A model generated the notes under the pieces. That model saw only the letters and a program-made list of their open reading frames with translations, made no database searches and was not told the origin of the DNA. A program made the position numbers and the translations under genes. Shown one piece after another: positions 1 to 9,950 of a stretch of 35,744 nucleotides of DNA. The stretch is from NCBI GenBank assembly GCA_033557685.1, contig JAWQRN010000158.1, forward strand, positions 1 to 35,744, in the 5' to 3' direction. The DNA comes from Sperchopsis tessellata. Lineage: Eukaryota; Arthropoda; Insecta; Coleoptera; Hydrophilidae. The first letter of the stretch is position 1; each line of letters starts with the position of its first letter.

Positions 1-198
1 GTTGCAGGAACGCTTAATTAAGAAACTTGGGCCAAATGCGTTTCCGTTTTACTTTGAGTTACCACCACACTGTCCAGCGTCTGTTACTCTTCAACCAGCT
101 CCAGGAGACACTGGAAAACCTTGTGGGGTTGATTATGAATTAAAGGCTTTTGTAGGAGAATCACAGGATGATAAGCCGCACAAAAGAAATTCTGTACG
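1..198 (+). CDS. krz: Beta-arrestin (kurtz-type), internal exon, 5'-partial
   Basis: Reading frame 2 encodes the second half of the arrestin N-domain, beginning LQERLIKKLG and continuing through FELPPHCPASVTLQ, DTGKPCGVDYELKAF and KPHKRNSV. These blocks are hallmarks of non-visual arrestins, equivalent to roughly residues 100-165 of vertebrate beta-arrestin 1 by family alignment. The exon ends at a GTAAGT donor (GT at 199-200), which splits an Arg codon CG|G (phase 2). That Arg matches the first of the phosphate-binding arginines in the SVRLxIRK block; the polar-core Arg follows in the next exon. Arrestins bind active phosphorylated GPCRs at the plasma membrane. The 5' boundary is unknown. 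TTGCAG at the very start could look like an acceptor, but it also encodes the conserved LQ, so I treat it as coding. Confidence 0.93.
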
Positions 199-303
199 GT
201 AAGTTTTTTCTAGTTACTTGTAATTTTATTAAACTGTTTTTTTTTATTTAAATATTATTTGGTTGATTAAATGTTATAGATTTCCACGGTTATTATCTGT
301 ATT

Positions 304-463
304 AATGTTGTTTCCGGGTGGATACCGTGTAGAGGCTCTGATAAGTGCAGTGAATTCATGCATTGAAGTAACTTCACTCGCCTTGAAACTGTCCGTTGCA
401 ACAGTGGACGAAACGTCGGCACTTATTAGAGCTTCTACACGATTGCCACCCGGAAACAACATT
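304..463 (+). repeat. Foldback repeat, copy 1, with hammerhead-like core
   Basis: The 45-nt arms 304-348 and 419-463 are inverted repeats, identical at about 40 of 45 positions; both arm ends carry TTGTTTCCGGGTGG or its complement. The 40-nt stretch 381-420 recurs at 31561-31600 in opposite orientation with about 38 of 40 matches. It contains GTCC...GGACGAAACGTC, which resembles stem II plus the GAAA strand of a hammerhead ribozyme. Similarity to the second copy extends into the left flank (about 270-303). Penelope-like elements are known to carry hammerhead motifs, and PLE fragments occur in this window, so a PLE-related origin is my inference. The catalytic CUGANGA strand is not intact here (CTTGAAA). 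Confidence 0.8.
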
Positions 464-2649
464 CGTTATTTGGTTTAGTTTTTTTTTAAATTCTGTATAT
501 GAATTATAGAGTTTAGGAAAACTGGAAGAAGAATATTTGTAAATAATACCAAATTTACGCAAAATATCTAATGAAGTTGGTCGCATACATCCACCCTTAG
601 TAACAATTTTATCGTCGTTAGTCATTTACTATTTCCATTTTGCACAATTATTTTTTCTATTAAGTATGATTTAAACATATTCCAAATTATAAGCTAGATT
701 CTTTTTGCAGTGACCCAGATCACCCACCCGACCATCAGTGTTTCTTAATCTTTTTCCAAATTTTTTTTTAATTTACCCCCTTTCTATTTTTTTATGGAGA
801 CCTTTCGAAAACATCTTACTTGTTACTTGGGTTTGTGAACTATTCCTATCTGAACAATGTAATTGCTTAAATATCTATTCAGTATGCATAGATCATCGCT
901 CACTCCGAAAAATATACATTGGTTCAAATTTCTGAATGTCAACAGTCGCCTACCCGGGTATTGTATCAAGAATTCTCAAACCTCCTTTAAAATTTTGCTA
1001 ATAATTGGATTAGAGCTAACCCATAAAACATTGAATGAATGAAAATCTATAATCTTCTTTTGTTTAACTACTAGCAAATTTTTTTCAGGTTTTCTGGGAG
1101 ATAACCGTGTGTTGGCTTTTGTTTTTGCCTATGTACTGAATTACTAACAAAATTGTTACGATTTTGTTGCAAAACATAAAATTGTGTGTGAGGTTTTTTA
1201 GTCTAATCTGCTTTGTAAAAATAAGTCACAAATGTCATACAGTTAAAAAGGAATATATTTAAAATATTTACAACTAAAAATATATAAATATATTTCAATC
1301 GTTTGATTTTCCAATTTAAAAATGTTATTGTTGTACTAATATTAATAAATTTCTAATAGTTAACTTTTAAAATAGAATGCATACTGCTGCAGGTGCTATT
1401 TCCATTAAAATCAAAAACTATTGCTTGGAAATGTGCCATACAATCCAATTTCCTGTAGATGATGAATTTTTAATTAAATTTTCAGGTACATGTTTTACTG
1501 GGGAATAACAATGTTCCTTGTTTCAATCATATTACTGTATGAAGCTGGTTCTAAATTTAACTAAAAAGTATCTTGCATCCAGGTTTCTCTCCTACTCTTA
1601 AATATCCATATCGCTGTGATATAAAAGCCTGTGTCAGAGTTGTAGCCAATAGTTGTACTATTATTTCCATTTGAGATTAATATTGTGACTTCAGTTTTGA
1701 TCCTATCTGTGCGATTATATATGAATCGTCGTAGATCATTTTTGTATTCAAATCATACCATGAATGTGTGGATACCCATTAGGTATTTACTGATTTATTT
1801 AATTTTTCATTTTAGTTTTCTTTTACTTTAAGGCACAAATTTATTTAAGATTTTCTGGGTAATAATTTTGAAATTAATATTTTTTTCAATATCTTTTTGA
1901 TGAGTGTTGTAAATACTTATTTTGATTACACAAGTCCAGCTAAATTGGTAAATGGTTATTAGCATGTCTCAAATGAGCACGTTAAATTGTATTATGCAGA
2001 ATCTCACTTTTGCTCTACTGTGAATGTGTAGTCGAAATGAAAAAAATAATTTGCGGTTTAAAAAAGAATAATTAACATCCTTTTCATCTGAAGTCCCTCA
2101 CGAATTTTCAGAAGGAAAAGCCATGTATTTTAACATTATAGTTGTTTGTTTTTCATTGTTGATTTTAACTTTTTTAGTATTGTACTTAATAATAATATAA
2201 TATTCAGTTTATTTCAATGAATACACATAAATATAACATATAAACAACAGTAAACTGAAAAGTGTTAAACAAAAATTATACACATAAGCCAAAAATTCAT
2301 TAAAACTGTAAGTTTCCATAAAAACTAAATAATGGGAAATTGCCTTTTTGAATTTTGTTCTTTGTGATTAGTGTTAACCGAAATGAATGGTAGGCTATAA
2401 TTTATAGATCTAGTTGCATGACCTTACATTGCTTTAGGTTCTTGGAATTTGACCAGATAACTTAAGTATATGGCTTCTCCTGAAAATACCTCCACAACTT
2501 TCATTGTAAATTAATCTATATATAATTCTTATTACTTGTCTTTGCACTACAAATACCTTGTTTGAGTCGAAGCACTTATATCAAAACAGAATTTCATATT
2601 CATGACTGAAAGAAAATTTGCATAGTAAACTAATTTTCATGAATCTTTG

Positions 2650-2868
2650 TCAAGATAGTTCCTCATGATCTTTATGGAATATATTAATCATTCTAGCAAG
2701 AACTGTAATATTTGACAGCTGCTTATCTCTCATAGACGACATACACAACACATTTATTTCATAAGAACTGAGCCAAATCTCATATTGTACGAAGATTGAG
2801 CTGCATAGGAGATACAGTTGCGTTGATGAGAGGTAGTATTCCTCGAAACTCAGCGTATGAGCTTTCAT
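2650..2868 (-). pseudogene. Possible LINE (RTE-like) C-terminal relic
   Basis: The minus-strand frame contains YEIWLSSYEIN followed by MSSMRDKQLSNIT. This resembles the region after the reverse-transcriptase catalytic core of RTE-type LINEs (family pattern YGSETW...L...QR.MER.ML.IT). The match is short and degenerate, so this is a weak call. It lies in the first arrestin intron, antisense to the gene. Confidence 0.3.
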
Positions 2869-3237
2869 TCTGGCATTTAGTAACTTTTATGTTGCGCTAT
2901 AAAACTGATAGTGTTATTTATGTTAAACATTAGACAGTCTTCAGTAGCTCCATTCACCAATTCCTTATATACTTAATCCGGATAAGCCAAGGACCGGGTG
3001 CTTGTTATATATTGTGCCTCACTATTTTTCTGGAAACATATGTGTTTCCAGCCCCAGTTAAACAATGTTGTTGATATTATTATTGGTCACCTCGTTTTAG
3101 GTTCTTATTTGTCTCGTACTCTCTGAATTGACTTCCATTTACTTTAAATGTACTATATATACTCTGCAGCGTTGTCTTTATGACCTTAACCAATTTTGTT
3201 GGTACTTCTATTCAAAGGTAAACCATTTTTATTTCAG

Positions 3238-3519
3238 GCTTGCCATCCGAAAAATTATGTATGCGCCCAGCAAACAAGGTGAACAACCGTCCGTAGAAGT
3301 CAGCAAAGAGTTCATGATGAGTCCTAACAAACTCCATCTGGAAGCTTCCCTTGACAAAGAACTTTATCATCATGGAGAGAACATCGCAGTGAATGTTCAT
3401 ATTGCCAATAACTCCAATCGTACTGTTAAGAAGATCAAAGTGTCCGTTCGTCAATTCGCAGATATCTGTCTCTTCTCCACAGCACAATACAAATGCACCG
3501 TCGCAGAAACCGAGAGCGA
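3238..3519 (+). CDS. krz: Beta-arrestin exon: end of N-domain to start of C-domain
   Basis: This 282-nt exon (94 codons, phase 2 at both ends) begins after ATTTCAG and ends before GTAAGT. It completes the split Arg codon, then encodes LAIRKIMYAPSK, in which the Arg of LAIRK matches the polar-core phosphate sensor (R169 in beta-arrestin 1 by family alignment). It continues with VSKEFMMSPNKLHLEASLDK, the hinge and first C-domain strands, then NNSNRTVKKIKVSVRQFADI, which includes basic residues of the phosphoinositide-binding face known in vertebrate beta-arrestins. It ends FSTAQYKCTVAETESE. There are no stops or frameshifts. Upstream in-frame sequence from 3128 is intronic, because similarity to the family starts exactly at the acceptor. 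Confidence 0.95.
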
Positions 3520-4318
3520 GTAAGTCATTAATTTAAATTTTTTATTAGCTAATTTTTTCATTTTTATATTATATTATTATACATTTTATCTTAAGTATTG
3601 AGTTTGTTGGTATGATGGTTTTTTAATTAAAAATTTTAATAATTGGTAGAACGAAGTAGTAGTTCATACCCTAAATGGAACCTTGGGATACTCCATAATT
3701 AGCAATGACTTGAGTTTGATGGTGCCCTTGGCAGTTCTCTCGTTCAGTTTTTTGAAGCCTCTACTATTTTTCAATAAATTTCTTTATATAAAAAAATTAT
3801 AATGGTGTCAATAATAGAAATGAGAAAAAGAATGTAAGTGGAAATTATTTTACATAATTTGCAAATAAATAAATTATAATTACGTGTAAAGCAGTATAAA
3901 TAAACGTGTCTTGACTAAGAATTAATGAACAATTTGCTGATTCAAATTTTTCATTAACATTTACTGCTATTTTTTATTGAACATTGTTTTTCATTGAGTA
4001 ACACTAATTATCCCACATTAATTTTTAAATGAGGTGTTTAAACATCATTTTCCAATGGAATTATAAAACTATTCATACCAATTATAGAATATACTTAATT
4101 ATCGTTTTTGTAAATAAACAAATTACATTTGACAAGTTTCATTTAATGTAGATGTTAGTTTTAACTACTGAAATTACGTAAATATAATAGAGAAACATAT
4201 TTTTTTACTTATGTATTATTTTTGCTTCAACAAATGTAATTTGTTACGGTTTTTCAGTACATAAATACTTTTGTCGTTTTCTTGTGTATGGCTGTTATAA
4301 TAGATAGATGCGTTACAG
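3520..4318 (+). other. Arrestin intron upstream of exon 4A
   Basis: AT-rich intron from GTAAGT at 3520 to the TTACAG acceptor ending at 4318. I see no recognisable element in it. Confidence 0.8.
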
Positions 4319-4462
4319 AGCAGGTTGTCCTGTAGCACCAGGATTTACGATGTCTAAGGTGTTCTCTGTCCGACCACTTTTGGCTAATAACAAAGACAAA
4401 CGTGGTCTGGCCCTGGACGGGCAACTCAAACACGAAGATACCAATTTGGCGTCGTCAACTAT
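4319..4462 (+). CDS. krz: Beta-arrestin alternative exon 4A (lariat/gate loop)
   Basis: This 144-nt exon (phase 2-2) runs from TTACAG|A to AT|GTGAGT. After completing a Glu codon (GA|A) it encodes AGCPVAPGFTMSKVFSVRPL and then LANNKDKRGLALDGQLKHED, ending TNLASST. The block LALDGQLKHEDTN is the arrestin lariat loop; its two aspartates correspond to polar-core D290 and D297 of beta-arrestin 1, which hold arrestin inactive until receptor phosphates disrupt the core. It is a close paralogue of exon 4B, with 8 differences over 47 shared full codons and many silent changes. It has Arg (KDKRG) where 4B has Trp, and its split last codon gives Ile rather than Leu. It looks functional: open, conserved and with a consensus donor. 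Use as an alternative to 4B is inferred, not shown by transcripts. Confidence 0.9.
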
Positions 4463-5164
4463 GTGAGTGATTCTGCAGTTGGATACCTTCCTCCTATTAC
4501 CATTTGTATACTTGGTTTTTAACTTTCTATGAAATACTAACCCAAAAATCATACACTAGCATTTTCCATTCGGAGAGTTTGAGTGTTTTCATTTCTTTCA
4601 TTTCCATAAATATCAAAGAATGCTCTGAAAATACGATGACCAGTCTAAGATTTTACAACATAATAATTTTTTGGTCTACATAGTTTCCACCCAGAAACAT
4701 ATTTCCTCTTTAAAAATGAATGAGTATAGGGATATTTAGTAAGTAGGTAAGCAATAGTCAGAATATCTAGCAACATCTACAGTTTAACAAAAAACCATAT
4801 CACCTTAGCGAGAATGATCATTTGGCAGATAAAACAGTTTCTACAAAAGCACACTTAAATACAAATTCCTGTGCCAAGGCACCAGCTTCCTCATGGATTT
4901 CCAATGTTCGGTAATACGTGTGTAATTTAGAGCTCTAGATAAGAGATAGATGTAAGATTGGACATTGTAATGAGGTGGCCATTGAATATTAGAAGTTAAA
5001 AGTCACCTTCTGTTTTATTTTCTGTTTTTTCCTCTAATATGGGAAGGTTCTCACACGTGTTCAATCTATATCTCGTGACCTTTATCCATATTTGTGGATT
5101 CATATGAATGGTCAAATATTTAAAATGTGTGCACAATCCAGAAGATTTGTTCCCATCTTCAGTG

Positions 5165-6245
5165 CAGTGATTCTCAACCTTTGGGGTGCAAAATATATAA
5201 AGGGGGTCAGAAGTAGAACAACACATTCTGAAAATTAAATGTAAATAAATCTTTTCTGATTTCACTAAGATAAGTTATTTGTTATGGCAAAACTATTCGA
5301 AAGGTTCTTGACTTCAGTGCGGAAAATTCATCATCAACATCAGCCCAAAACTCAAACAGTGATTTAAAAGCAAATTGTCTTGATTTTCATTCATTTGCAA
5401 GTGAGGGCTCACCATAGTTTTACATAGCAGTGCTCTGCTGTAGACACTTAAATGTTGTCCACATATTTTAAGGTTATTTATAGTCACGTTCATTTTATAA
5501 TTTACATATTTTGAATGACTTTTAAACATTAAGTTCTATTCCAATTTTACTCCCAGGTCCATTTCATTCACATTCTCTACACTTTCATTATTTATCTTTA
5601 CTGCGTCTTTTGCAATTTGCAAATTTTGATCATGCACATATTATGTTTTTTCAACGTTAACAGATTGTTAAATCATTTTCAATAGTTGCAAATGAAACTT
5701 TGATATGTTGCTCTTATGCCTTGTAGGTTTTAAATCTTACACATTTTTAAATATTTATTATTTTTTTTTGCTTTATGTTTGTATTCCATAACTCAACTTT
5801 TACTAAGATATGTGACTATTTCTTGGAATTGAGGTTTACTGTATTCAATTTTTGGAATATGTCTACTAAGTAACTCAATTTCATCACAAATAATTGGTCT
5901 CAAAATTCTGTTTCCTCGTGATTTTCCTTTTCCAAGAATATTACTATTTCGTCTCTTAATTTGTAAACACGATGTATACCTTTTCCCCGTGAATGCAGTC
6001 ATGTATCACAGTAAAATAGTAATGTCTTTGCAAAACCCAGAAATCAGTCTTGATTTTAAGGATCTAAATTTTATATAATTCGCCACTGTTGCAACTGTTG
6101 TTAATGCAACATTTAGACCAGAAGTCATTTTCTTTGCAACAAGAGTTTCTTTGCGAATCATTTATTGTATCCAGATACAGAAGTAGGGTGTTTTGGTAGG
6201 GTCTCGATAAAAGGGTTGGAAGTGCAAATAGATTGAGAAACACTG
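5165..6245 (-). mobile_element. hAT-family DNA transposon, internally truncated
   Basis: The left end starts CAGTGATTCTCAACCT and the right end, read on the minus strand, starts CAGTGTTTCTCAATCT. These are imperfect terminal inverted repeats of the CAGTG...TCTCAA type found in many hAT elements. The flanking 8-mers CTTCAGTG (5157-5164) and TCTTAGTG (6246-6253) match at 5 of 8 positions, compatible with a decayed 8-bp hAT target duplication. A broken minus-strand transposase lies inside. At 1,081 bp it is far shorter than an autonomous hAT, and it sits antisense to arrestin between exons 4A and 4B. Confidence 0.75.
5800..6110 (-). pseudogene. hAT transposase relic
   Basis: The minus-strand translation gives VATVANYIKFRSLKSRLISG, then LHSRGKGIHRVYKLRDEIVI, then FLEKENHEE and LSYLVDIFQKLNTVNL. 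This is the central part of hAT transposases of the SCAND3/FAM200/ZBED group, where the family shows a SRGKvL.RvyeLR.EI..FL pattern. The frame is broken by stops, and the N-terminal zinc finger and C-terminal dimerisation domain are missing or unrecognisable. It cannot encode an active enzyme. Similarity to domesticated hAT genes is expected from shared ancestry; nothing here suggests domestication. Confidence 0.7.
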
Positions 6246-7149
6246 TCTTAGTGTTAAATTCAGAAATTTCGCCAATTTCCACCTCATGACCTTAAACTAA
6301 AAATATGTTCTTATTAGGTCTGTTAAAACAGTTTCTATATAAATCCATGCTCTTTTATATGGAGCTTTAAATCCCATATCTTTATCACTAGCCATACTCA
6401 ATCCTTTTTTTTTTTGTTTTCTTCCACTTCCACTGTTACCATCTTTTTGATCTGTCTGTTTAGCTATCTTCGTGTTGTCTTAGATACAACATGTCATCTT
6501 ACATTAATATTCGCAGCTGCAGATTGTTCCAGTTCATAGGACTTGTTTATATTCTGTTTTATTTGTTGTCAGTGCCACTAGATTGTGAAACAATCTGCCT
6601 GATTGTATATGTTCTGTGATATTAGTTCGGGGTTCCTTTTTTAATTTTTGTCCCCCCTCTTAATGTAATTTTCATGCTCTCTCTTCAATTCATTGATGGA
6701 TCTGTGTTTTTCTGAGTTAACTTTTCTGGGCCAATTTTCATTTATAAAAAACTTGGTATGTTTAGACATCTCCCAGTGGATATTTGTTCACTATTTGCTA
6801 AAAATTCTGAAGATAGAAATATAAAATGTTATTATTTGTAATATAGTTAACAATAATAATAATAAAATATTTTCAGAGCATTCTTTCAAGGTACCTACCT
6901 AGTTATGATTCTTTTGTACATTATATTTTCTGTAAATTCATGCACTACATAATATATGCTTGGCAACCAAGGTAAAGGTAAATAATATAAAAGTAAGTGT
7001 TGGGTAATCATTTTTGGGTTGGTTCCATAGGTGTTGGTTTTTGCATGTAGTAGGACCCACATGGGCGATGGGAGCCACCAGCGGAGTCGTAGCTTTACCC
7101 TGTAACTTAACCCTAACTAAAATTTCTCTTTGTGGTCTGGTTTGATTAG

Positions 7150-7293
7150 AGAGGGGTGTCCCATCGGCCCTGGCTTCACTTTGAGCAAAGTGTTCACACT
7201 CACACCTCTCCTGGCCAATAATAAGGATAAGTGGGGCTTGGCCTTGGACGGACAGTTAAAGCACGAGGACACTAACTTAGCGTCAAGTACCTT
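7150..7293 (+). CDS. krz: Beta-arrestin alternative exon 4B (lariat/gate loop)
   Basis: This 144-nt exon (phase 2-2) runs from TGATTAG|A to TT|GTAAGT. It encodes EGCPIGPGFTLSKVFTLTPL and then LANNKDKWGLALDGQLKHED, ending TNLASST with a split Leu codon. Length, phase and boundaries are identical to exon 4A, so either can be joined between the upstream exon ending ...ESE and the exon starting GDPSQREN. From memory, the Trp in KDKWG is what other insect non-visual arrestins have, which would make 4B the ancestral form; an alignment is needed to settle this. The polar-core aspartates and the lysine of LKHED are kept. In both 4A and 4B the DGQ residue replaces the lysine of DGK in vertebrate beta-arrestins. 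Confidence 0.93.
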
Positions 7294-8003
7294 GTAAGTC
7301 GTTTACTACTAGTCGCCTCAGTGTCTTAAAAGCAAAGATAAAAACACTGTTAAAGAGCTTAATCATTGTCGTCTCTTTGTTATGCTTTTTCTATTCAAAA
7401 ATGTAGTCATTTAACAAAAAATTACACAAATTGCATCAGTTTTTAAGAAAAATCACACTACCGTGTGTTCTGTGAGTTTTGGTCTTAGAAGGTTTCAAGT
7501 TGACACAATAAAGCTACCCAAAATTAAGTTTTTGAGAAAATTTATTGAGCATTTTGGGTGACAACTTCATCTCGCTTCATTTTGTGTGACCCACTCTATG
7601 TGAAACTCCCATGTAGCAAAACTTACCGAACATAGGTAAGGTCAGAAGGTTTAAATTTTATATATTACGGAAATTTTAAGCCGTTCAAACCGTAAAACAT
7701 ATGACTTATTAAAAAAATTGCAATACATACAAGCGCTGGAGATATTTTTATTGCGAATTGTATATAAGTTAATAAATATGAAAATATAAAATTATTAACA
7801 TTTAGGGGATGTACCTTAATTCTCATTGAAAAATATTAATAATATATGGTCACACACCTGGGCATACTCCGAATGAAATGGTTTGTATCTTTTTGGGATA
7901 TCTCTTTGCAAGTTACCTGGACCCGGTGCCATATCTCTTCTAATTCATGGGAATTCAGGAGATGTTCAGTTGGGGATAGATCTATACTCTTATTGTCATT
8001 TGA

Positions 8004-8345
8004 TATATTCATGCGAATCTAATGTACACTAAATTCAAAAAGTACTTTTACCTCATTTTCCAACAGGGTAAAGCAAAGACACATGTGGTGCAGGTAACTA
8101 GAAGGTGCCTAGCAAAAACCAAATGCCCTTCCTTCCTGCTGGATCACAGAATCTACTCCCATTTGTACATGTGTGTGACATGAGGCCGAAGATTGGTCAC
8201 TCTCCAGAATTAAAAGAGCTACAGCAACAGGTCCAGTTAGCTTAGACAGAGATAACTTAAGAGGCCATTGAGTATCTCATTCAGATTATGGTGCCCAGAC
8301 GTGTGAGAGATTGCATTAGATGGAGGGGTGGTCCCACACATTATT
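8004..8345 (+). pseudogene. Tc1-like transposase relic (C-terminal part)
   Basis: The sense translation includes FQQGKAKTHVVQVTRRCLA, matching the FQQDNARPH block of Tc1-family DDE transposases. It continues VHVCDMRPKIGHSPELKELQ in place of the family's IEHVWDMLGRRIGHSPDLKE. It ends MVPRRVRDCIRWRGGPTHY and a stop, the typical Tc1 C-terminus (SMPRRv.dCI..RGG.T.Y). Stops and frameshifts break the reading frame. The N-terminal DNA-binding domain, the first catalytic Asp and the terminal inverted repeats were not found. It is a dead insertion in the arrestin intron, in sense orientation. Confidence 0.75.
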
Positions 8346-8513
8346 AACCTTTTTCAGACAGGAACTAAATACACACTCCATGTTTTGATCATTTTATATT
8401 GTTTTACTAACATATATACAAGGTTTTATCAAAATATCTCATCCCCTTCTTACTGTTTAAAGTTTTTTGGACATTATTACAAAATCAGCACTGATGTTTC
8501 AAATACTATTGCT

Positions 8514-8606
8514 TCGGTCATTGTTGAGCTTCGCACAACTCTGTTATTGGCATTGATTCTAATCCAATGGCAACGGCAGAGTTGTTAACAGCTTAATAAT
8601 GATCGG
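8514..8606 (+). repeat. Long imperfect hairpin
   Basis: The inner arms 8535-8555 and 8565-8585 pair at about 17 of 21 positions around a 9-nt loop. The outer arms 8514-8530 and 8590-8606 pair at about 13 of 17, with three of the four mismatches of the C-to-T kind. Just outside, the complement of 8488-8500 reads GAAACATCAGTGC on the minus strand. This resembles the GAAAC-containing strand of hammerhead-like PLE repeats, but too weakly to name the element. Confidence 0.55.
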
Positions 8607-9269
8607 ACCATTGTTGATTGAAGCATCTGTGATCATTTACCGTATATTAACAAACAAACAACAACTTTCACGTATTAATAAGCATACAGTTCACGTTATG
8701 ATATCTTCATGTACCTTAATAAAGTTTTAGAAAAATAGTACGTTAGACTCTACTTGTACGTGACGGTTCTGTTCTCCAGAAGCGAAACCCAAATGGATCT
8801 GAGAAAAATTGTACAGTAGTATTATATAGTGAGAGATTACAGTTTGGAATAAATTAGAACGTTTCTCATTCGAACCATAAAAATACTTAAAGACGATAAT
8901 TGATTTCACAACTGTGCCAGTGCCTACTAAGATCCCCTAATATGAAAATAACTTAAACGAAGAGATATATTTGTTAATATTTCCCAGACTAAAAAATAAA
9001 ATACAGTTTATATTACATGAATGGGTTTCTAAAAATATAGTAAACATTTGTATTTGTAAAGCAATGAGGTTTGTTCATCAATAAAATGTTGGTTACCATG
9101 GTAATTGGTTTGTTGATAATCTTTCAAAAGTTATTTTCTTGCTTTTTAGAATTTTGAATCACTCATAATTTTACAAGTTAGAAATCATTCTTATTATGCA
9201 CAAGAAGTTTAACAAATAATATATGAAAATTCGAAAGTGTTGGCCCATGTAGTTTACAATCTTTCAAAA

Positions 9270-9950
9270 AGTTAATCAACAAATTTGAAAAAACTGATTG
9301 CGCTGACAGAAAGGCCTAAAGTAGCTAATTATGTTAAGGTTCCTGAAGTTTTACTTCTTACTGAAGAAATAGCCTAAAATAATACCTACGGAATATGTAG
9401 TGCTAATCAAATTTCAAAACGTCTCCATTTGAGTTAAACAATGGTTTGACAAATTCTTAGAAAAATCCTAAACAAGTATTCGTATAAAATGCAATTTTTA
9501 TTTGAAATTAAAGAAAATGTTAAATCAATAAAACCTTAATTTCTCTCTTTCGAGTATTAGCAAAAATCAAAAATAAGTCGCAGTGGTTGGATATAACGTT
9601 TTTTGGACCGACGAAGCACATTTTAATTTGAATGGTGGTATCAATACCCACAACAGTAGGATTTAGTATGAAAATCACTCCGTAGTGTTATTCGGCAAGG
9701 TTACCGTTTAGTGTAGTTTGGCAACTTCAAAATGTATTTTGAATAACTTTATATACCAAATGGATTGAAAGATAACAGTCCAATGGTTTTTCTTAAATAT
9801 CTACATCACAGCTATTACCAACTTTATTCCAATCTTAACACTTCCATTGTATAACCTAAAAGATAGAAAAGTCTTCTGAGCCAAGGATCTTTATGGCAGA
9901 AGAGTCCATTGCTAAAGCATCCAGGGAGTTATATTTTATTTGGCCAATAC
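9270..9950 (+). pseudogene. Mariner-like transposase relic
   Basis: In broken sense frames the stretch reads ANQISKRLHLS, then a segment with KYSYKMQFLFEIKENVKS, then FWTDEAHFNLNGGINTHNSR and FGKVTV. This matches the arthropod mariner-like group in which a helix-turn-helix (TVHRILHKDLKLYPYKIQLVQ-like) precedes the FSDEAHFHLNGYVNKQNCR catalytic block. The first catalytic Asp (TDEAHF) is preserved, but several stops interrupt the frame. The later part (about 9750-9950) matches only loosely, and no inverted repeats were found. This is an old fossil, not an active gene. Confidence 0.7.

Larger units (their letters stand above)
199..3237 (+). other. Arrestin intron (about 3.0 kb)
   Basis: This intron is bounded by GTAAGT at 199 and a TTTCAG acceptor at 3232-3237. 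It is AT-rich non-coding sequence holding a foldback repeat near its 5' end (304-463) and a possible minus-strand LINE tail at 2650-2868. I see nothing else identifiable in the remaining stretches. Confidence 0.85.
4463..7149 (+). other. Sequence between alternative exons 4A and 4B
   Basis: This 2.7-kb spacer begins with the 4A donor (GTGAGT) and ends at the 4B acceptor (TGATTAG). A truncated hAT transposon fills 5165-6245. The rest is AT-rich; a GC-richer patch at about 7040-7110 just upstream of 4B has no feature I can name. Confidence 0.75.

Noticed and set aside
1..7. GTTGCAG at the window start as a splice acceptor
   Set aside because: TTGCAG encodes the conserved LQ of LQERLIKKLG, so it is more likely to be coding.
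381..420. An active hammerhead ribozyme
   Set aside because: The GAAA strand and stem II are present, but the CUGANGA strand is mutated in both copies, so catalysis in these copies is not supported. Only family resemblance is claimed.
3128..3237. In-frame sequence upstream of the second arrestin exon
   Set aside because: It is open by chance but lies before a clear TTTCAG acceptor, and family similarity starts only at 3238.
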